Assembly (NCBI GenBank): GCA_963513935.1
Contig: OY740776.1
Span: 12,554,724 to 12,618,723, forward strand
Length of the DNA stretch: 64,000 bases
Direction: 5' to 3'
Source: Aphrophora alni
Taxonomy: Eukaryota; Arthropoda; Insecta; Hemiptera; Aphrophoridae
Shown: positions 25,299 through 37,562 of the stretch, one piece after another
Numbering within the stretch: position 1 is the first letter of the stretch
Layout of the letters: every line of letters starts with the position of its first letter
Program-made: the position numbers and the translations under genes
The notes under the pieces: model-generated
The model's database searches: none
What the model was told of the DNA's origin: nothing
Seen by the model: the letters and a program-made list of their open reading frames with translations, nothing else

Positions 25299-28200
25299 AT
25301 ATTCTGAGACAGTATTATATCTGAGCTTATATCTCAGTGTTATATCTCATTGTTATATCTGAGCTTATATCTCAGTGTTATATCTATGTTTATATCTCAG
25401 TGTTATATCTCAGAGTTATATCTCAGTGTTATATCTCAGCTTATATCTCAGTGTTATATCTGAGCTTATATCTCAATGTTATATCTCAGTTTAAATCTCA
25501 GTGTTATATCACAGCTTATATCTCAGTGTTACATCTGAGTTTATATCTCAGTGTTATATCTCAGCCTATATATCAGTGTTATATCTCAGCTTATATCTCG
25601 GTGTTATATATCAGCCTATATATCAGTGTTATAGCTCAGCTTAAATCTCAGTGTTATATCTGAGCTTATATCTCAGTATTATATCTGAGCTTATATCTCA
25701 GTGTTATAGCTCAGCTTAAATCTCAGTGTTATATCTGAGCTTATATCTCAGTATTATATCTGAGCTTATATCTCAGTGTTATATCTGAGTTTATATCTCA
25801 GTGTTATATCTCGGTTTATATTTCAGTGTTATAACTGAGCTTATATCTCAGTGTTATATCTATGTTTATATCTCAGTGTTATATCTCAGTGTTACATCAG
25901 TGTTATATCTCAGAATTATATCTCAGTGTTATATCTGAGCTTATATCTCAGTATTATATCTGAGCTTATATCTCAGTGTTATATCTCGGTTTATAGCTCA
26001 GTGTTATATCTGAGCTTATATCTCAATGTTATATCTCAGCTTAAATCTCAGTGTTATATCACAGCTTATATCTCAGTGTTACATCTGAGCTTATATCTCA
26101 GTGTTATATCTCAGCTTATATCTCAGTGTTACATCTGAGCTTATATCTCAGTGTTATATCTCAGCCTATATATCAGTGTTATATCTCAGCTTATATCTCA
26201 GTGTTATATCTCAGCTTATATCTCGGTGTTATATATCAGCCTATATATCAGTGTTATAGCTCAGCTTAAATCTCAGTGTTATATCTGAGCTTATATCTCA
26301 GTATTATATCTGAGCTTATATCTCAGTGTTATAGCTCAGCTTATATCTCAGTGTTATATCTCGGTTTATATTTCAGTGTTATATCTGAGCTTATATCTCA
26401 GTGTTACATCTGAGTTTATATCTCAGTGTTATATCTCAGCCTATATATCAGTGTTATATCTCAGCCTATATATCAGTGTTATATCTCAGCTTATATATCG
26501 GTGTTATATCTCAGCTTATATCTCAGTGTTATATCTCAGCTTATATCTCAGTGTTATAGCTAAGCTTATATCTCAGTTTTATATCTAAGCTTATATCTCA
26601 GCTTATATCTCCGTGTTATATCTCAGTTTATATCTCAGTGTTATATCTCAGCTTATATCTCAGTTTATATCTCAGTTTATATCTCAGTGTTATATCTCAG
26701 TGTTATATCTCAGTTTATATCTCAGTGTTATATCTCAGTTTATATCTCAGTTTATATCTCAGTTTATATCTCAGTTTATATCTCAGTGTTATATCTCAGT
26801 GTTATATCTCAGCTTATATCTCAGTGTTATATCTCAGTTTATATCTCAGTGTTATACCTGAGTTTATATCTCAGTGTTATATCTATGTTTATATCTCAGT
26901 GTTATATCTCAGTGTTACATCAGTGTTATATCTCAGAATTATATCTCAGTGTTATATCTGAGCTTATATCTCAGTATTATATCTGAGCTTATATCTCAGT
27001 GTTATATCTCGGTTTATAGCTCAGTGTTATATCTGAGCTTATATCTCAATGTTATATCTCAGCTTAAATCTCAGTGTTATATCACAGCTTATATCTCAGT
27101 GTTACATCTGAGCTTATATCTCAGTGTTATATCTCAGCCTATTATTATATCAGTGTTATATCTCAGCTTATATCTCGGTGTTATATATCAGCCTATATAT
27201 CAGTGTTATAGCTCAGCTTAAATCTCAGTGTTATATCTGAGCTTATATCTCAGTATTATATCTGAGCTTATATCTCAGTGTTATAGCTCAGCTTATATCT
27301 CAGTGTTATATCTCGGTTTATATTTCAGTGTTATATCTGAGCTTATATCTCAGTGTTACATCTGAGTTTATATCTCAGTGTTATATCTCAGCCTATATAT
27401 CAGTGTTATATCTCAGCTTATATCTCAGTGTTATATCTCAGCTTATATCTCAGTGTTATAGCTAAGCTTATATCTCAGTTTTATATCTAAGCTTATATCT
27501 CAGCTTATATCTCCGTGTTATATCTCAGTTTATATCTCAGTGTTATATCTCAGCTTATATCTCAGTGTTATATCTCAGTTTATATCTCAGTGTTATATCT
27601 CAGTGTTATATCTCAGTGTTATATCTCAGCTTATATCTCAGTTTATATCTCAGTTTATATCTCAGTGTTATATCTCAGTGTTATATCTCAGTTTATATCT
27701 CAGTGTTATATCTCAGTTTATATCTCAGTTTATATCTCAGTTTATATCTCAGTTTATATCTCAGTGTTATATCTCAGTGTTATATCTCAGCTTATATCTC
27801 AGTGTTATATCTCAGTTTATATCTCAGTGTTATACCTGAGTTTATATCTCAGTGTTATATCTATGTTTATATCTCAGTGTTATATCTCAGTGTTACATCA
27901 GTGTTATATCTCAGAGTTATATCTCAGTGTTATATCTCAGCTTATATCTCAGTGTTATATCTGAGCTTATATCTCAGTGTTATATCTCGGTTTATATCTC
28001 AGTGTTATATCTGAGCTTATATCTCAATGTTATATCTCAGCTTAAATCTCAGTGTTATATCACAGCTTATATCTCAGTGTTACATCTGAGCTTATATCTC
28101 AGTGTTATATCTCAGCCTATATATCAGTGTTATATCTCAGCTTATATCTCTTTGTTATATCTCAGCCTATATATCAGTGTTATAGCTCAGCTTAAATCTC

Positions 28201-28763
28201 AGTGTTATATCTGAGCTTATATCTCAGTATTATATCTGAGCTTATATCTCAGTGTTATAGCTCAGCTTAAATCTCACTGTTATATCTGAGCTTATATCTC
28301 AGTATTATATCTGAGCTTATATCTCAGTGTTATATCTGAGCTTATATCTCAGTGTTATATCTCGGTTTATATTTCAGTGTTATATCTGAGCTTATATCTC
28401 AGTGTTATATCACAGCTTATATCTCAATGTTACATCTGATTTTATATCTCAGTGTTATATCTCAGCCTATATATCAGTGTTATATCTCAGCTTATATCGG
28501 TGTTATATCTCAGCCTATATATCAGTGTTATATCTCAGCCTATATATCAGTGTTATATCTCAGCTTATATATCAGTGTTATATCTCAGCTTATATATCGG
28601 TGTTATATCTCAGCTTATATCTCAGTGTTATATCTAAGCTTATATCTCAGCTTATATCTCAGTGTTATATTTCAGTTTATATCTCAGCTTATATCTCAGC
28701 TTATATCTCAGTGTTATATCTCAGCCTATATCTCAGAGTTAAATCTCAGCTTATTTCTCAGTT
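25299..28763. repeat. 12/13-bp AT-rich tandem array (25-bp dimer)
   Basis: The array is built from 'ttatatctcagtg' (13 bases) alternating with 'ttatatctgagc' or 'ttatatctcagc' (12 bases), giving a 25-bp dimer. Variants such as 'tatgtttatatctcag', 'agcctatatatcag' and 'gttatagctcagctt' occur in blocks. Three long blocks share the same order of variants, starting near 25851, 26874 and 27852, so there is a higher-order period of about 1.0 kb. All plus-strand frames are open and rich in Leu, Ile, Ser and Tyr, but this follows from the repeat and is not a gene. Confidence 0.95.
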
Positions 28764-30598
28764 TCTTCGCTTGTGCTACGACAGTGTAAATCGTATTGGA
28801 TTTAAATCGTGAAGTTATGATGGCGGAGAAGGTTCTTTTTTATTTTTTACCAATTAATATTCCAGAAAGGTAATAATTTTTTATTTACAGTTTTGCTTGA
28901 ACGAAATCAGTGGAGATTTTGGGAAATTGCGTTTGTTATAACAGCCCCGCGGCAGATTTGTTATATTTTTTTGGATCCGAGCCTAGATGTTTTGAGACAA
29001 AAATATATAACAAATATTCAGATTTTAAAAATTCAGTATCTAATAACATTTTTTTAAAATTGTGTATAGATTTGAAAATGTTTTAAATCTAATTAATTTT
29101 GTTATATACTGAAATCAGTCAATTGGGTTATAAATCTATGGCTAAAGTTTTGTTTAAAAATCTGCTCGGTGAGATCCATTAAAAATTAAAATTTGCATTT
29201 TTTATAAAATCAGCACTCTTCAAAATGGGGATTGAATTACAGCATAATATTTAGAAAAACCGTGGAGAATATTGGTCAAAATTTGATGTAAGTCAATTTT
29301 TTCCGAGTCTTATTGCAAAGTAATTACACAACTTGTATCGGCCTACAATCAGGTTAAGATATTTTACTTAAGCTAAGTTATTATCATTTTGTTCTCAGAC
29401 GCTCTAGTATGGCATTTTGACAAATTTTTCTAACTTTCGACAAATTGATTCACGTTTAAACTGACTACCAGTGTGTATAAAGTGTTAAACCAGTGAGCGA
29501 TACATTTCACAACAGGAGGCTTCCATACCCGTAAAGTTATCTGTAAAATACAATATCAGATTTAAACTTAGATAACACGCACTTTTACTTTTATTGTATC
29601 GCCGCCATCTTGGTGCCAAATGACCGGTGCTACTACTAACGAACATGGATACACTTCAGACAACGCCCATGTACAGTCACACGACAAATAAAACCTCAAC
29701 TAAATAAATATTTTTAAAAAAAGATTGGTTCACTATTACACACATTTTAAACCGTATAAAATTAAGTCACTTTTCGACTGCCTCGTAGATTTATTCACCC
29801 TCTCTTTTAATATTTCAATAACAAGATTCAATACAGTTTACACATGATACCGATGTAGCTATTAAATGGTTCCAACGTGACTGTGGTAACCGGCTATAAA
29901 GTATAGATTAACTTGGACAAATCACAGCAATTCATACTGACACACGTGTGCATGAACTGTGGCAAACTGCCAAACTCTGCTGTTACTCTAACATTATTTG
30001 TCTACACAATATTTACATTTCTCAATACAGCTAATCATACGGCCTTAATAGGACAGGTGACATGGTGTTACAGGTGAATTTTCTTTAAGATTATATCTGT
30101 TTAAGCTTCGTGGCAAATGTACAACCATCAATTGAGTATTACCACTGAAACCGGTTTGTGTGATCTTTAAATATCTTCATTATTTTAATGAGTATAAATA
30201 AAAAAATGAAACAAAAACTTTTTTTTTATACAAAATAATCTTCAATTGTCAAATGACTGTTTTGTTACTGGTGTTTTTTAAAATTTTATTTTTTATGTTT
30301 GATTTCAGGGTTGAAAGCCTCTCTCTACAGCAACTTCAAATGCATCTATTGTGGAAAATTCATTGGCTCCCGCTGGCATAGCACTCGGTTCCTCTATATG
30401 CCAATCCAGAATAGTAACCACTCTACCAACTCAGAGGCCAAATTGTAATCATAAATCACCAATTATTAATATGGTTTAATCGGATGTTTGCCATCATTTG
30501 TGTATATAAAAAAAATGAATACACGACGTTTCTAAATTATAAACCAACCCTCGTTATCAAGTGTAAAACTTAGAGCATTAAAAAAAAAACACTATAGC
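28764..30598. other. AT-rich non-coding stretch with one GC-richer segment
   Basis: Mostly featureless. The segment 30310-30440 is richer in GC, follows 'tttgatttcag' (acceptor-like) and is open in one frame on each strand (plus: a stretch with CIYCGKFIGSRWH; minus: one with LDWHIEEPSAMPAGANEFS). I do not recognise it; it could be an exon fragment or part of a repeat. Confidence 0.25.
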
Positions 30599-30892
30599 CT
30601 ATACTATTATCAAACGGGGAAAACGGTTGAATGGAGGATCCCCTAACTCTAACGCACGCACCACCACACACAGGCGCGCAGAGTATTAGCACTGGCCGGT
30701 ACCTACCATGGGCCACCCGCATGAGTTACCTACTGTGCTTCACTTGATCAAACTTTTATTTATTTAATTTAATATTTTAAAATAAAATCTGTAATATATT
30801 TTTTATCTACACATAATTACAAGAAAAATAAGACCAAACAATGAATACTTTACTTTAATAGAGTCCAAAAGCAACAATGTTTGCTACAAAAT

Positions 30893-31587
30893 TTCAGAAA
30901 AGATTTTTGCGTGTGTTGTTCTATGAAAAAAAATGGATTTTATAACCCACAAATTTGTGTGATAATGTGTTGGGAATTTTTGAGGGTATTTGAAGTCAAT
31001 TCTTTGACAGTTAGGAGAAATCTGTTGAAGTTGTGTTTCTTGAGAGGAGTTATGTGTGGCGTGATTGAGGATCCTGAGACAAGTATGTTCCACCTTGCGA
31101 TATAAGAATCAGACGACCACTCTACCAACAGCGCGTTAGAACCAATGCTCATGCGTCGTCGCCGCTGAACTCGACGATTGCTCTGTATAATGTTGCTCAT
31201 AGGGTGAATGTTTCCTGGAGTTTGTCGAAGTTTCGTAGGGAAACTTTGGCTGTATTAAACCAACTTTGGTTTTAGATTTGCAAGTTTTGGTGGAGATCAA
31301 CAATTGTAAAATGTTAGTTTTTATGTTTTTACTCATTTTTATTAGTATATATGGTTTTATATTAGTATATTAGTAATTGTGTATTTGGTTGTTTTACTTT
31401 TACTTTTGATTTGTCTTTTACTTTTGGATTGTTAATTATTTTATAGTTTAGGCAGACTTAGTTATTTTGTTATATATGGCACCCCAGTAATTGGGTTTTA
31501 ACCTGTTGGGGCTGCTTTTGCAACATAGTTAATCTTGTATTTTATCTGTTATAAAAAATGTTGCAATACATTATTCTATTCTATTCT
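30893..31587 (+). mobile_element. 5'-truncated non-LTR retrotransposon (Jockey/CR1-like) with TTCTA tail
   Basis: The 5' part translates, with frameshifts, to the polymerase C-terminus: FQKRFLRVLFYEKKW, then SLTVRRNLLKLCFLRG, GVIEDPETS, RIRRPLYQQRVRTNAHASS and SPLNSTIALYN. This matches the usual 'LE.RR...L.FL.KL..G.ID.PELLS.I.FR.P.R..R', 'SP..R....YN' order. It ends with 'ttctattctattct', a short simple-repeat tail expected of target-primed reverse transcription. A 5-bp target duplication AAAAT is present at 30888-30892 and 31588-31592. There are in-frame stops, so the copy is dead. The catalytic domain was never included. Confidence 0.8.
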
Positions 31588-31808
31588 AAAATGAATGACA
31601 GTATGATGACTAATAAGTGTGAATAAACAACACTATCGTATATCTTTTTCTAAACAAAGGAATACAATATAATAAAAATAGTATAAAACAAAATTTGTAC
31701 TTAATTATTTAGATTGTGTAGGTATAAATATGTATAAAAGCGGTAATATTAGCATTTACACAATTTATATTTTGTAAATTTAACATCTGCTCATCTAAGC
31801 AACAGTAC

Positions 31809-34303
31809 TTTTAAATAGCTTATTGTAGACAGAAATAATAGATTTTGGTACTTCAAAACTGTTTACAGATTGAAAGGATGATCTGATTGTTTCAGAAGGA
31901 GGTATCTTGAACACTGATTTGCTTATATTTCACTACTAAATCGCAACGACAGGTACATTACATATTTACCGGAATTTTTTCGATGCTATACCCTAATTTG
32001 GTAATTATGCAGTGAAGCTTCCCCTAGATTTTAGTTCCTAAAAATCATGCAAACAAACTATTTATCTTGTTTGTCATTAATCTAATATTTTTTTAACATT
32101 TCTAAACAATTTTCAAGTCTCTAAGCAATACAGAGAATAATGTTGAAAACAGCATACAATTCCCAAGTATTGTGCTTAGGTTACAGACAACGCTGACGAA
32201 CGGCGTCTAAAATCGCTTTTTCAGTTTCCTCAGGCCTTGAAACGTGAAGATATCGTCATTTGTTACGATTAGCAAACTACTCCATCCTACCGCACTTGAG
32301 AACTAATCGATATTATCATGCTCTAACAACACAACAATCGAAACTCCCTAAAGTCCCCAAACATAGGAAATATTCTAATTGTGAAACCACAACTCAGTGT
32401 TCTAGAAAACACGTTGTCGAGAGGTCCGGCAACAATTCATGTCTGACCCTTTGTGAATATTTTATGAAGGATGGAAATTAAAAACGTAGATCATAGCTTC
32501 CATGTGGGGGAGGGGGAGGGGGTGAGTTGTGAAATATTAGCTTACACTTGTGATGACAGATATCTTGAAATAATAATGCCTGTATGATTTGTGTTATAGA
32601 CACTGCCTTGTGGATCAGGGGCCAAGCTTTCTTGATTGGCTTTTAAATTATTAAAGCATTACTTATACGGAGTTTGGAATGGGAGTCATACGTTCATGAC
32701 GTAAACTGAGATATTGTCCGTCTGTCGGTTAGAAATACTAAGATGGATACAGGGTGTTTCGGAACTCTTGTTACTATTTTAGGGGGCTGTTCCTGTAGCT
32801 GTAGTAAACACATAACTTTTGTAAAAAACATTATTTTTTTGGAAATGAATTAGATATCAAGATCAAATGAGCAACTTTGACAATAAAACATGGTAAACTA
32901 AGCAATGGATTTTATTATTACTGTCAAAAACAGCACAATTTTAAGATATTTTGGTTTTAGGCTAATTTTGCGTATTGTAGACCAAAGAATTATGTTTTCA
33001 GTTTTTCGACAATAACTCGGTTATTCTTGGAGCTACAGTAAAAATACAGAAACCATTTTGTTTTTCATTCTAAAGGGAAACTTTTTTGTCTTTCGTATTT
33101 TTTAATAAAATTAACGGTTTTCAAGATATTGGATGTTAAAAATTGTAAACGGTCGCCATTTTGAAAAAATACAAAAATATGTTGTGATTTTTGGTTCATT
33201 GATAAAAGGTGACATAAAAAAATTTTGGTATACATTTAATATGTATACCAAATTTGGATTTGATAACTAATTTACTTCTAAAAATATAATGTTTTTTTTT
33301 GTACAAAACACAAAATGGGGGACAGACAGACAACGAAGCTTGTTTCAAACAAATTAATGCTCGTTCTCTAGGAACAATCCCCAAAAATACCCGACAAGAG
33401 TTCTGAAACACCCTGTATAACTGACAAACTGTGCAAAAATATTGCATAAACTTATAGGTAATTGCATTATTACTTTTATCTAAAAAAAATGCTGTATTTG
33501 TAACCTTAAAACCTATTAGTTTTTACACAAAATAAATGGCAAATCATTCGGATTTTTGCTATAAAAAATAATGTAATACTTAACTATTTACCTTATATTG
33601 AAACAATCAGATAATTTTTTTTTTTTTTTCGGAAGACACTTTTCAAGTCACGAAACGCATTTCTTCACTGTCAAATAACACAATGAAACCAAGGAAATCC
33701 AGCAGTTGTTGGGTTGAAATACAGGTCTGGTTAGTCTACTAGACCTACGAATGAAAACATTGCAAATCCAGCTGTGATTACGAATGCCTACGATAATATT
33801 TATGACTACGTTCGTCAAGTTAGTGAATCTGTCATCCCTTAATGTTTATTATTATTTGTCATGGCGTGTAACATACACATAGGTTGGTAATGCAGTCACA
33901 AATTTGACTCACGTTGTCTTGTACACATTCGTCACAACCCAAATAAGCCTTGTGTCTAAAATTGCAAGTTTCTTCAATATTAATGGATTTTGAGACTTGA
34001 AAATTATTTAGCAATGTTAAAAAATATCTGATTAATGACAAACAAGTTAAATAGTTTGTTTGCATGATTTTTAGCAACTAAAATCTAGGGGAAGCTTCAC
34101 TGCATAATTACCAAATTAGGTTATAGCATCAAAAAAAATTCCGGTAAATATGTAATGTACCTATCGTTGCGATTTAGTAGTGAAATATAAGCAAATCGTG
34201 TTCACGATACCTCCTTCTGAAACAATCAGATCATCCTTTCAATCTGTAGACACTTTTGAAGTACCAAAATCTATTATTTCTGTCTACAATAAGCTATTTA
34301 AAA
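31809..34303. mobile_element. 2.5-kb DNA element with about 310-bp terminal inverted repeats
   Basis: The left arm (31809-32122) and right arm (33991-34303) are nearly identical in inverted orientation, starting TTTTAAATAGCTTATTG. Internal landmarks include 'ctaaatcgcaacgacaggta' / 'taccggaa' and 'agggtatagcatcg'-like bases. A 4-bp target duplication GTAC lies at 31805-31808 and 34304-34307, and family A sequence resumes immediately after it. The interior (32123-33990) holds a nested MITE and a minus-strand stretch near 32200 reading PEETEKAILDAVRQ, which recalls a helix-turn-helix transposase start but is too decayed to assign. The superfamily is unknown. Confidence 0.8.
32750..33415. mobile_element. 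Tc1/mariner-type MITE, 666 bp, TA-flanked
   Basis: The ends are CAGGGTGTTTCGGAACTCTT and, reverse complemented, CAGGGTGTTTCAGAACTCTT, flanked by TA at 32748-32749 and 33416-33417. Similarity between the ends continues for about 50 bases ('ggggattgttcc' versus 'gggggctgttcc'). The interior has no transposase. TA target sites and 'CAGGGTG' termini are typical of the Tc1/mariner superfamily. Confidence 0.75.
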
Positions 34304-34320
34304 GTACGACATCCTAGGCG

Positions 34321-36426
34321 AGTGAGGTTAGGATATTATTATGTCTAAGTAACCAACTTTTTGAGATTATATTTAAAGAAACTTGCATTACTTTGTACGT
34401 TGGACCTGGGTAAGTACCATGATAGCCTCCCATCTTCGTACTTTTAATTCCAAATAGAATCAACGTAAAGTCAAGAAAAGAAGAGAGTGGATATAAAATC
34501 GAAATAATTGAATGTGAAACTTTTGATTGGTTCTTGGGTGGTTTAAAATCTTGATGGGACTATTTAACCCCCCCCCCCACCGGTAAATAAGTTTTCACGA
34601 AGTAGAGATTTAATTCAAACTTTTTATTGCACTCGACAAAAGGTAGATTCATCTCAATTGAACAAAATCCCTTGATCTGTTTTCGAAATGAAATTGACAA
34701 ACACAAGAATTGCTCTTGTAATTAATAGCTCTATACAGTGTGGTCCAGAGAACTCTCCTCACAAATTGCAGGGTATTGTTCCAAGAAAAAATGAAATCCG
34801 AAACACAATCCGGAGTCTATCCTCGATTCGTTGTCCGTCTGTCCGTCCGTGGGTGTTAAAAAAAAAAGAAGAGAGAAAAAGAAAGGTTTTTTTTTTAAAC
34901 AGTTCTACGGAATTTAACCATATTCGGATGAATTTTTGCTATTATTAGTTTCAATTAATGTTAAGTTGCATTACTTAAACCGGCTTGTTTTAAAATGGCG
35001 CCCGTTCAAAGTTTTTGAAGTAACTCTAAAGCTATCGATTTCTTTTTAAGCTTAAAAAACCAAGATTCCTTAAACATTTGTGCAGAATAAAAAGAAAAAA
35101 ACAAAATTTTTGTCTTTAACTTGTTCGGTAAAAAACAGATTTTACAATTAGGTGAGTCCAGTAGACGAATCACGCCAGCCATCAATAGTTAAGTATAATT
35201 CTCTGTGTTTGTTAGTGAAAAACGTGTTACAGTATAACCGTCTTCGTTCTTTTGACACTATAGTTTGATTATTGTAGCTAATGCACCACTGAAGATGACG
35301 ACACTGTTGTCGAAACATGTTTCATTTAATAAACGTATTACTTGTAAGAAATTAAATTTTATTTTTTATTTAAAATATCGTTATGAATAATTACCAGACT
35401 TATAGGACCAGTGTAATGTTGAGTTACCATGAGAGACCTAAGTAAAAACAATAAGCGAACATACATTTGGAAATTAGCAACGTTATGATATGGGTCATAA
35501 TTCTTTTTGATCTGACTAAAGGTTGTAATTAAAACTCCACAGATAATATTTTCTAAACTATAAAGCTACGCAAAGATAACAGTTTAGAAAACAGCTTTGT
35601 TGGAGGTAACTAAAAAACATGAGTTTTGGTACATTTGCAGGCTATGCACTGTATCATATTTTATATTCAAAAGCTTTTGTCTGGTAGAATAAAATAGTGA
35701 ACAAAACGAAAACAAATACAGCAATGTAGAGAAAATCGCGTTTTCTTTACACTTTTTAAAATGATTCAAAAGGTTTGTGTTATACATACTCTTAAAAAAA
35801 ATTACATTTCACATACACGAAGTATGGGGAAATTGTTGATTGTGTACTTTACGCCCCCCCCCACTTTTTGTAATATTTTTAGATTCTGTCATTTGACTAC
35901 CAGTATAAACAAACACACCACACCGGCAACGTACATTCACCCCCGCTGAAAACCTTTCAACTTCAACAATTCGTCCTGTCTAGACCGCACCACTACAACC
36001 TCAGTGCTGCAGCAACACTCTTACGAGAATCACTGTTTGTATTTAAAAGCGATTTGCGTTGTTATTTTGTTGATTTATTAACATATTTTAGTTTTAAACT
36101 GTCTATTGTACAAAATACCTGTAAAAGCTGTCAAATTTCTATGTTTAATTTTTTTTTTTTAGTTATAACATTTTTTGTGCAAGAAAACTGTGAATATCAT
36201 AACTTTCGGAAAACATCAATTTAGTAAAACACTGCAATAATGAGTATTTCAACCCATGATTTCCACTTTTGTGTCTCATTTTATGTATTTATACTCATCC
36301 CAGAATGAAAAAGTATTCATAATTACAACCAAATACAAGTTTTTTTAATAACTGTTCATTACTGCCACTTAGAATCCTTTTGAAGTTTTATTCAAATCAA
36401 ATTCTTAAATAACTCGTGTCTATTTG
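34321..36426. other. AT-rich stretch with scattered repeat debris
   Basis: No gene recognised. A piece at about 34740-34860 ('gagaactctcctcac', 'gggtattgttcc', 'gtccgtctgtccgtccgt') is similar to the terminal region of the MITE at 32750 and may be a decayed relative. Confidence 0.35.
35261..35352 (+). other. Conserved stem-loop motif, copy 1 (CTGAAGA...GAAAC)
   Basis: CTGAAGA at 35289-35295 is followed by a 6-bp stem GACGAC/GTTGTC (35297-35302 and 35306-35311) and GAAAC at 35312-35316. A second stem ATGTTT/AAACGT follows, and the segment contains AATAAA. The sequence upstream ('tatagtttgattattgta') also matches the copy at 41396 ('tatagtttagttattgta'), so both come from one dispersed element. 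CTGANGA-stem-GAAA is the hammerhead ribozyme core order, but there is one extra U before stem II and I cannot find a convincing stem I. Confidence 0.5.
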
Positions 36427-36535
36427 AATATATAACCTAACCTATTCGAATTTTTGGTACAAAAAAAAATGTAGATCAGATTTGTGGTACGAAGAATCAA
36501 AAACGGTTAGGTTAGGTTATAATATATACTAAAAT
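36427..36535. repeat. Small palindrome with AACCTAACCTA ends
   Basis: The left arm reads 'tataacctaacctattcg' and the right arm reverse complemented reads 'tataacctaacctaaccg', followed in both by a similar 'ttttt' and 'gtac' stretch. The arms contain two to three TTAGG-type telomere units in opposite orientation. Confidence 0.6.
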
Positions 36536-36739
36536 AGCAGAATTATTTAATTAGTTTCAGTTTGATGTACAATAAAGGGGGGGGGGTCCGTATAGTACAC
36601 AAGTACTGGGAAACTTATGTGAGGGTCAAAAATCGATGTCGGAGATACCATTTTGAAACTTTTCTGGCGTTCAGTGCTCTACAACCCAAAAGCGAGGACA
36701 ATTTGTAAACAAATTAGTTACAAAATTTGGGAATGGTTT

Positions 36740-36955
36740 GACCATATTTCATTTTCGGTCATCGTTGTTTTATGAGAAATAACAAGAAAAGAACCTAAAA
36801 GACCCGTCGCTCTTGAATTCTCTAACAGCGTGAGGGTCAGAAAAGAACAAGATTTGGTCAAAATCTGTAGGAAAGTAGAGAGAGGGGGGATCGAACCTCG
36901 TTAAAAACAAAACTGTAGATCCAGCTGGAGTATCTCAGGATTGCAACACTCGTAG
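36740..36955 (+). repeat. Dispersed repeat family B, copy
   Basis: Shared landmarks are 'ttttcggtcatcgttgtttt', 'gcgtgagggtcagaaaagaa', 'gatttggtcaaaa' and 'gtagatccagctggagtatc'. It is diverged and lacks part of the 'ggatctaacccaagac' segment. Confidence 0.6.
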
Positions 36956-36974
36956 TAACCACAAGTGAACCCTA

Positions 36975-37262
36975 AGTGACTATACTCGGGACTTTTTAAA
37001 ATTTGTTTTCGATAACTCAAAATTTGATGATAAGAAATTACCATTTTTCAAATAGCTTGGAAAGATTTACGTCAAACTTTGGTCAAACCATTGAACGAGA
37101 ACAAAAAAAAATATATTGGTCCCCATCTCCCCAAAAATGTCGGTAAAACGCCAAATAAGTGGAGCTGTTATAATAGACGTAATTCTCAAAATCGACCAAA
37201 CCGATTTTGTTCAAATTTTAGTGAAACTATTCATTTCCAGTTAAGGATTTAATATTTTAAAA
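36975..37262. repeat. Family D dispersed repeat, partner at 49740
   Basis: 'tctcaaaatcgaccaaaccg' and 'gttcaaattttagtgaaa' recur at 49790-49850 as 'tctcaaaatcggcattacca' and 'gttcaaattttagtgaaa'. The class is unknown. Confidence 0.5.
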
Positions 37263-37283
37263 TAACTATACATTTGGTTTTTT

Positions 37284-37556
37284 CATCAAAGCACTGCAAT
37301 ATCTACAGTCATCTGAAAGATCACTCTCATCACAGTATGAATTGTTAATCAAATCACTGTGCAAATTTAAAATAACGTAAACGTTTTGAGGTAAATATTG
37401 GCATCGAAAAGTTGAAACCGTTGGTATACTTTACGATTCATTAGCCTACTATTCGATTTCTTTCGTTGGGATTTTCTCGTCGACCAGTAAAGTGTTCTAC
37501 GATTTCCACGCTGTCTTCCTGCGGCCGGCGTTTTGTTTTATACTGTGTAAAACTTC
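37284..37556 (-). pseudogene. Helitron protein remnant
   Basis: This matches 42005-42269 over about 270 bases ('catcaaagcactgcaatatc' at one end, 'ctgcggccggcgttttgttt' at the other). Minus-strand translation includes DDCRYCSALM, the CxxC part of the region that precedes the Rep/helicase domains in Helitron proteins. It is truncated at 37284, where a different repeat (family D) begins. Frameshifts and stops show it is dead. The Helitron assignment relies mainly on the longer copy at 40560-42269. Confidence 0.6.
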
Positions 37557-37562
37557 GAACTT

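Larger units (their letters stand above)
30599..34320 (+). repeat. Family A dispersed element, copy 2, with nested insertions
   Basis: Family A sequence is found at 30599-30892, 31588-31808 and briefly after 34304. The intervening DNA is a truncated non-LTR element (30893-31587, flanked by AAAAT) and a long-inverted-repeat element (31809-34303, flanked by GTAC). Comparison with the uninterrupted copy at 23343 fixes both insertion points exactly. Confidence 0.75.

Noticed and set aside
25299..28763. CRISPR-like or regularly spaced array
   Set aside because: There are no unique spacers; the unit is continuous tandem sequence in eukaryotic DNA.
25337..28812. Leu/Ile/Ser/Tyr-rich frames that look like membrane proteins
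   Set aside because: They are translations of the 12/13-bp AT-rich repeat in several frames.
30310..30440. tRNA or tRNA-derived SINE on the minus strand ('gttggtagagtggtta' looks like a box A)
   Set aside because: No box B (GGTTCRANYCC) at the proper distance and no cloverleaf could be drawn.
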